Shown one piece after another: positions 57,601-64,000 of a stretch of DNA of 64,000 bases. How positions within the stretch are numbered: the stretch's first letter is position 1; the number at the start of each line of letters is the position of its first letter. Both the position numbers and the translations under genes were made by a program. This DNA is from Ophioderma brevispina (lineage: Eukaryota > Echinodermata > Ophiuroidea > Amphilepidida > Ophiodermatidae): contig JAMKCH010019883.1 in assembly GCA_023653785.1 (NCBI GenBank), forward strand, positions 1-64,000. The letters run 5' to 3'. Below the pieces are notes generated by a model. The model had not been told where the DNA came from. It saw nothing but the letters and a program-made list of their open reading frames with translations, and did no database searches.

Positions 57601-58700
57601 TGCGCATACACCTGGGTTTAAATAGGACATTTTTTAATACAAGTAAAGTTAAACGGACCATGTACACGTAAGCCATTACTCAAGTGCACCCCGTAACCAG
57701 GATTTTTCTTTAGGGGCGATTTTATTTTCAAAAGTTGACATTTCTCCGAAAAAAAAGAGAGATGAGAGCCATTGAATAAACACGTCGGACAGAGACCCAC
57801 AACAAAAGGAGGCCATAGGAAGCCTAAGGGGGAGGACAAAGTTCTTTTTGACTAAAAAATTACCATTTATTATTATAATACTTCTAAATTGTCAAGAATG
57901 ATGTTGTTTATCCAAAGTTTAGAAAAATTAACAATGGGGCGCATTGTAAAAAGAGGGGGAATTTGTACAGGGGTCAATAGGTAAAGCAGAACTACGCAAC
58001 ACCAATAATCATCTTGTCGCGAGGATAAAAAAAAGTATAGCTTGCTATATCTACGGTCATTATCTAAGGATATAGCCTCAAACGGGTTTCAAGGTCTCAT
58101 CCTGGGGTACTTCTTCAGGACTGCTCTGCATTTGACGAACCTCATCTGAAATTGTTTGTTTTGGTTATATCCTATAACCAGAAATTTTAGTATGTAATTA
58201 GATAGGTAAATTAGATAAGTAAAGCCTATTAATGACCCCCAAAGGATATGTGAGATCATTGTTAAATTTTGACCTCTAAATCCGTTGACCAAATGGATTG
58301 TGAGATGAGCCTGCAAGTATTATATTTTCTTGGCCTTTGGGACTATATGGGACTTAGTGGACCATTTGAAATGAAAGGAGCATTTTGAGTAAATGTTACC
58401 CCAAGTTGTTGTTTGTTTTTCCTAGAAAATGTATGACTATAACTATTAAACTATAACCCAAAAATATACTTTTTTAATCATTACAAACCCCCTTACAAAA
58501 CCTGCTCCCTGCAAAGAAATGGTCCCCGCTACTGAACTTCTACACTTTTGATGTGATTCTCTCAGCATTCTAAGTAGAACAACAACAAATGGTTTCTGGT
58601 TGCAATTATTTTGAGGTCAAACCATTATTTATTTAAAATTTCTGCAATTATTTGAACTTATCTAAATACTCCGGTCCTAGGATTCTGGAATTCCCCCTTG
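51700..58700 (+). repeat. Segmental duplication, copy 1
   Basis: Three blocks, about 51710-52330, 56250-57740 and 58640-58700, recur in the same order at about 58860-60490, 60640-63260 and 63360-63440. Landmarks include tttaagaatacct, tcttgaccaatcgc..atgccgtt, ggatggtaaagac, tactttactcgtat, cagctaagtt.tataaata, catcataagctta.ttatgagtat, and cgtaaccag..ttttctttaggggcgatttt. Bases 52500-56200 have no counterpart in copy 2 except possibly a short G-rich trace near 60530-60600. Confidence 0.8.
52450..56250. other. Copy-1-specific noncoding stretch
   Basis: AT-rich simple sequence at 53470-54060, a GGGA-rich region at 54170-54650 and C-runs near 54788 and 54860. No gene recognised. A B-box-like GGTTCGAGTCCC (minus, 53232-53243) has no partner A box. 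A perfect 10-bp stem (GACCCCCTGG / CCAGGGGGTC) spans 56084-56113. Confidence 0.5.
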
Positions 58701-59554
58701 ACCTAAATATATCATTCATCAAACAGTCTGAGGCTCCCTGAGCGTTGTTTTTTATTTCTGACCAGGTAATTCACACGGTCCTTACAACTGTGTTCAGTGA
58801 GTAAAAACTTCTGAAACACTAGGATTCCAAACACCAAACTGAGAATTCTTAATATACTGTAGACAATAACAGACTTATAATGAAAAAAGGGGTTTAAGAA
58901 TACCTTTTCCTCTTCACACTGTTTCCTCGATCCTGCTCGCATCTGAAATAGGAATACGTTTTCAAATAATGCACATTCTGGATCGCAAACATGACCGAAT
59001 CCAGCTAAAAGAGATGGCGGTTTAGCAAAGAGGAAATAGGCAATTTTTATTCTCAATTTCAAATTAATTAGGGTTTCTGAATAGGATTTTGGGTATGAGC
59101 GCGTGTTATGCCCCAGGCCTTTAACCCTTAATTTCTATCTATACTCACTTTCCCAGTAAAATATCAAATTCGGCCTCAAATGGGCCAAAAAAAAAAAATG
59201 ATTCTACCACTTTTGGCATTCGTCACGCCAACCATGCATAACCTTTTGTTTACATATAGCCATGTGACGTGTCTTGACCAATCGCGAATGCCGTTTACAT
59301 TAAAGAAACCTGAACTTGTCTTACACATAGGAATGCATTTAAGGGCACTGCGTAATATCGAAAACACATAGCCTGTAACTATAAACAAATTTGAATATAT
59401 TTTCAGTGCGGATTAGGGGGCGCATAAGCATTGGTTGCATTGTAGAATGTATAAAGATATAAAAATGGCCTTTTTATGCACGGTGAAACGCATATTAAGT
59501 TTTAACCCCCCCCCCCCTTCAGAATTTCGATCCGCCTGTGATCTAAAATTGGAT

Positions 59555-59793
59555 CGGTTAGCCCAAATTAATTGGTCGGGCTATGAGTTGAAAAATAGTG
59601 CGAGACGTCAGTCGAGCCAATATTTTAAAATCATAGCGAGACCAATTAATATTGGGCGTAATCATCCAATTTTATCATTTCATGTTTGGATCCGATATTT
59701 TCCCACACTTGGACTCCCCAAACATGATAATGAAAAAAATTGGGTCTACCAGGCGAGCGTAGTGAGCCGGAAATTGGCGCCTCAATATTGGTG
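59555..59793. repeat. Imperfect foldback within duplication copy 2
   Basis: ccaattttatcatttcatgt (then ttgg) near 59667-59690 pairs with ccaaacatgataatg..aaattgg near 59717-59742. Weaker complementarity continues outward. The stretch is absent from copy 1. The 164-codon open frame 59435-59929, the longest in the window, crosses it and the SINE and is not a gene. Confidence 0.5.
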
Positions 59794-59803
59794 TGATAAT
59801 ATT

Positions 59804-60294
59804 TTTTCATCATCAGCCCTTTTTGTCTGTCCACTGTTGGACGAAGCCTCAACATGTTTCCATGCATTTCGGCCTACCCTTCCACGCTGTCCTAGTGCCG
59901 GGTTGGAGGGACCCTGGTACCTAGAGTGATGATGCAGGTAACAGACCCTGGATTGTCCCCTACCTTTTCGTAAGGTCTCACTTTTACGTGTTCAGGATGA
60001 CTCCCCTGATACCGGGACCAACAGCTTTACATGACTCTCCGAAGTCCGAACCATGAGGCGCCGCAACCCATTGCAATACACCTGCACATTTTACCAATGG
60101 TGGGAGCGGAGAGAAATTCCATAATCACAATGCTGCGCAATTATGCAATTTCCGACCTTATAGTAACATTGGAGTATGACCAAGAAACCGACTCTTGCGG
60201 GGCTCGAAACCATGGCCGCTCGATAGATCTTATACTCTGCCGACGGTTCAGCGCCTTAGACCCGCTCTGCCACCTCGCCCCTGCCCTCGCCCTC
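59804..60294 (-). mobile_element. tRNA-derived SINE with LINE-like tail and 10-bp target duplication
   Basis: On the minus strand the head has an A-box-like GTGGCAGAGCGGGTCT (60273-60258) and a B-box-like GGTTTCGAGCCCC (60211-60199), with the long spacing of a type II (Leu/Ser-like) tRNA. A body of about 350 bp follows. The 3' end is CGTCCAACAGTGGACAG, then GGGCTGATGATGAAAA, a tail style shared by many invertebrate SINEs and their partner LINEs. TGATAATATT flanks it on both sides (59794-59803 and 60295-60304). Confidence 0.82.
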
Positions 60295-61849
60295 TGATAA
60301 TATTATTTACGGATGGTAAAGACGCAAACTTCGGATTCCTGGCTTACTAATCCACATTCTTTGAATAGATATTGATCAATGAAGGCCGAGTACAAGCAAA
60401 AGTGAAAATCTTTTAATTTAAGTTCCTACTTTACTCGTATGATCGTAATATACACTTGGTAGATGATTCTGACATTTGCCCGAGTTCATTTGACTCCAAT
60501 CGCTGGGAAGAAATAAGAAAGAAATAAAAAAAGGAAAGGATTGGGAGGGGACCAGAGTAGGGTGGAAAGGTCTAGGTAGGGGGTATTCTACATAACCCAC
60601 ATAGCAATAATTACTCTGAGGAAAATTTTGTGAAAATGCATCATTTCCCTAGCATCAAGTAAACTCACTTTTTACCTATTTTAACAATCCAGCTAAGTTT
60701 TTATTAAATAAGTTTCAGACATTGTACGGAGAAGAGAGTATAAAGCGAACAGGGTTATATCTTTCATACACACATCCGTCAGCTTATCTATACACACCGA
60801 AAAGCAACATAACATAGCAAGAACTTCATAATATTCAGTAAAATAACTGAAATTTTAAGAAAATTAACTTACGCAGTGAAATTGTTTTAATTTTATGGAT
60901 TTTTTGTGCTAACAAAACGGTAATTTTTTACTCATGTAATTCTTCTTGTGGCAATTATTTTCTATGTGTATCCACCATTTGAAGGTCAAATCATTCAGGC
61001 TTATTGCTGTATACGCATAATGCATTATGCAAACGATACTTCCGCGCAAACCCCTCAAAGTAACTCTTTTCCTTCAAAATAAATCATTACTAAGAGAAAG
61101 TTTTGGATTTCATGATAGAAAATTTCTCACATCATAAGCTTACTTATGAGTATTATTTTTTAAGCAACCTTTCAACTTCGAGATATTTTGACTTTACAGT
61201 GATGTAAACTTCGTCCACAATCGCTGTTATATAGTTTTGTGTTTCTCATATCTAAACAGCATACAGTGTTTTAGTTGGCTGTGTTGTTTGAATACTTAAA
61301 GATATATGTATTTAAAAATACCAGAAATGGAGCTTGATACTGACCCCTCGTCAAAAAAAAACTAAAGAACAAAAAAAAAAAAAAGATCCCGATGAGCTCA
61401 TGTTCAAGATTTGCCCTACTAAGCATAACACTGAGTCTTCGTATGGGTTTGTCCTATTCCTTGGCTTCTACAAGCCACTGACTCTGCACACAGCTGGCGC
61501 GCTATGTGACCTGAAGTCACTGTTATCATTCGTCAACTGTGAAATACTAGTACGAGGTTGTCGATTGCGTTGTCTTTAGAGCTGTTTATACATCCAGATT
61601 TCGCGGACATATGGCACAATGTGTGATATTCCTGATTGGCAAGTTTCGGGGAATATTGTTTTTCACACAAATATTAGATCATACTCATATGGGGCTGGAA
61701 GTTTAGAATTTATCGTACTGTTGTGAATTCGTCAAATATATTTGGCATGTCCTTATGGTGCATACCTTCTTTTCTTTACCGATCTTCATTTCGAAATTGA
61801 ATCTCTGTATATATTACCTCAACGTAAAATCTCTAGGAGTTACAACGAC

Positions 61850-62350
61850 TCTAAGTGTGAAAGTACTTTCGAAATCATGGGCCGTTGTATAACCAGTGTG
61901 CAGTAACGGAGTCGTTTACCTTCAAATGAACTCCATTGGTTATGTCATTTACATAGTCATAGGGAACTGACTGCACGTTAGTCCCATATATTCTGGGTCT
62001 GGGATGTTTGCCGTTTTATCTACATGATATGTACAATCTCTTGTAATGTTATGGTGTTTTAAGTGTGGTAGGTACTTTAAAAATCATGGCAGTTTATAAC
62101 CACGTGTGCAGTAACGTCCGTTTACCTTTAAAATGAATCCTGTGGTTTTAGGTCATTTGCACAGACATAGGGAACTGACTGATGGGAATTACGATATTTT
62201 ATGTGGCTGGGAACTTGACCATTTAAAGGTTCATAACACCATTGCTAATAACCACTCATTCCTAATGTGGTAGGTACTGTCGAAAAATCATGGCAGTAAC
62301 GGTCATTTACTTCAAAATTAATCCATTAGTTATGGTCATTGGCACGCCAT
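61850..62350 (+). repeat. ~205-bp tandem repeat, about 2.5 units
   Basis: Blocks aagtgtg..gtactttcgaaatcatgg, cagtgtgcagtaacg, tttaccttcaaatgaa.tcc, and catagggaactgactg recur near 61852, 62060 and 62265. Confidence 0.65.
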
Positions 62351-62419
62351 GACATCCTGATATCTAATTCAACATCCCCAAAGTAATTCTAGTAGACAGT
62401 TTATAGTCGAACCAATTTT

Positions 62420-62850
62420 GTGACCATGTCTTATGTATGCCCCCAAGAATCACACCTACAAACACACATACATCCACACCCAAACACCACAGACAACCAT
62501 TTTCCTCCTATTATATACATCGAAAACCGTCTATTGTTTAAACAATATCCACATGGGAAAGGTCATGAACAGAAAACTTTCGAGTATTATTGGTCGAAAG
62601 ATTGGTTTTTTTCTTTTGTTGTGTCTTCGGTCATAAACCAACCCTGTTTTTAAACCACCCCACAACACACACACCACACACACACACACACACATATCAA
62701 AGTAATCCCTATGTTCATCGAATTAATAGAATACTCAGAAGTCCTTCTTAGTATAAAAAACACACCTGTTATTGGAAGTACACACCGATTTTATATAAAC
62801 CCCACTCACCCACCCACACATACAACTCGCAAAGACAACCAAGTAATTCT
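62420..62850 (+). repeat. (CA)n-rich microsatellite patches
   Basis: CACACACA runs at about 62665-62692 and looser ACACA/CCCAC runs near 62458-62490 and 62808-62825. The small overlapping frames are by-products. Confidence 0.7.
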
Positions 62851-63804
62851 ATATTGGGCGATCTACAAGCAGGCAATAAAATATCATTATATAGTCATGA
62901 TATTATAATGTATATGATATAAAGGGGTAATAGATATCCCTTCATATTTTAAAAACATACCTGCTGCTTGGGCAAATTACAGTTTTACGGCCTATATAGG
63001 TAAGTAACTCCCATATTTGATATAATGCTTCCCTTTGAAATGGAATTATAAGAAGACAGGGGATACTTACTGACATAGTAAGCCGTTGTCTGTTGTACAC
63101 ACATTCCTTCGTTTGCGGCAGTAATTAAGATGACATACAACTGGGTTTAAACAGGAAATTTGAATACAAGTAAGAGGACCCGGTCCACGTAAGCATTCTT
63201 AAGACAGGCCCGTAACCAGACCTTTTCTTTAGGGGCGATTTTTTCAAATTGACTTTCTCCCCCAAACAATTCTTCTATAATTACAAAGATATCCAAAATA
63301 AACACTTTGCCATACCAACAAATTCCATTCCAGTTACACCTACTTTAAAATTAACTAATATCAATTAAAAAACTCCGATCTTAGGATCTGGAAAGCCTGG
63401 TAATCGCAAAACCCTTGTGACCGCCCTAGTACTACTAAAAATAAGATATCTGTCTTCAGCTATTGCGTTTCTTTTGGCTTTTGACAAATAATGAGGCTTT
63501 GGATATTTGTCATGAAATGTAGGGGGATGAAGTCTGACGTATGTTTCAGGGTTTTTCGGAGTGACCCAAAGGTCAAAAGTCCTCTATAGGTCAATTTGCT
63601 TAGAAATTCAAGGGTGTGGGCGGCAAGAAATTACAATTTCAGACGTCGCCATTTAGTTTAACACTAAAATCGAAATCTTGACGAAAATTCTGAATTTTTT
63701 TATAGGTGTTCAAGCAATATTTTCTATTCCAAAACCGTACCTTTTTGCAAATTGTTGAGGAGTTGGATCGCATGTTTAGTAATTGGTCGCTGAGTGCTTT
63801 TGGG

Positions 63805-64000
63805 ATTGGAAGAAACTGGAATTTGGGATACATAAATATTTGGATCACCTTGATTGTGGAATTGGAAATAACCGGGGCTAACTCCTGCAATAAGCTGATC
63901 CTTTTGAATTGGAAGAACTGGAATTTGGAATACTAATATTTGGAATACCTTGATTTGGAAATTGGAATAAGGTGACTAACTCCTGGCAACTATGCGCCAC
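63805..64000 (+). repeat. ~100-bp tandem repeat at window end, incomplete
   Basis: Two units with aactggaatttggaatac, taatatttggat.acctTGATT, gaattggaa and gctaactcctg blocks. The array probably continues beyond 64000. Confidence 0.6.

Larger units (their letters stand above)
58860..63450 (+). repeat. Segmental duplication, copy 2
   Basis: Direct-orientation partner of 51700-58700 (see the blocks listed there). It carries two insertions absent from copy 1: a foldback-containing stretch at about 59345-59793 and the SINE at 59804-60294. It lacks the ~3.8-kb middle of copy 1. Confidence 0.8.

Noticed and set aside
59435..59929. Longest open frame in the window (164 codons, plus strand)
   Set aside because: It runs through a foldback stretch and into a SINE in antisense. 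Its length comes from repeat sequence, and the paralogous segment in the other duplication copy lacks it.

Overview
The window looks like intergenic DNA from an animal nuclear genome, most likely a marine invertebrate with a repeat-rich, highly heterozygous genome. I cannot name the species. The basis is: no reading frame above about 165 codons in 64 kb, none of them with a recognised host protein; tRNA-derived SINEs; non-LTR and DIRS-like retroelement fragments; many terminal-inverted-repeat (TIR) DNA elements; and satellites. Nothing resembles an operon, CRISPR array, phage or prokaryotic gene cluster. The only exon-like host candidates are weak (51066-51296 minus, 46678-47010 minus, 19861-20088 plus, 23983-24300 minus).

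Layout. 0.8-8.2 kb: a 356-bp TA-flanked MITE, a TTCGG/CCGAA satellite whose orientation flips inside the array, a non-LTR reverse transcriptase fragment (minus), a ~130-145-bp satellite arranged as a large inverted repeat, and a GAGACCTTTG minisatellite. 8.9-10.85 kb: the C-terminal part of a restriction-like-endonuclease retrotransposon, split by a 1.5-kb TIR element. 11.1-14.5 kb: a nested tandem satellite with ~390-bp units inside a ~1.43-kb unit. 14.9-17.4 kb: a DIRS-like fragment (RNase H, methyltransferase-like, tyrosine recombinase) followed by a second copy of the first MITE in opposite orientation. 17.9-19.6 kb: an inverted copy of part of the 11-12 kb satellite, interrupted by a TTAA-targeting MITE, then a second TTCGG array.

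19.6-28.2 kb is mostly unassigned, with one SINE. 28.3-33.5 kb is a tandem duplication of a ~2.6-kb unit. 34.4-37.0 kb holds a foldback hairpin and another ~1.5-kb TIR element. 37.3-42.1 kb is a tandem tRNA-SINE dimer, then an inverted-repeat element whose arms lie about 3.3 kb apart around GC-rich, DIRS-like material. 42-50.8 kb has several dispersed repeats, a foldback element, a ~160-bp tandem array and a strongly G-rich minisatellite. 51.7-63.5 kb is a second, larger tandem segmental duplication; its second copy carries a SINE with a 10-bp target-site duplication whose empty site is still visible in the first copy.

The components do not form a pathway. The window is a record of nested insertions. 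Two filled/empty-site pairs (TTAA MITE at 18.05-18.52 kb versus 12.06 kb; SINE at 59.80-60.29 kb versus 52.12 kb) and two interrupted coding remnants give a relative order of events. Duplicate copies differ by many small insertions and deletions and coding remnants carry frequent frameshifts. This reflects either age or residual sequencing error, which the sequence alone cannot resolve.
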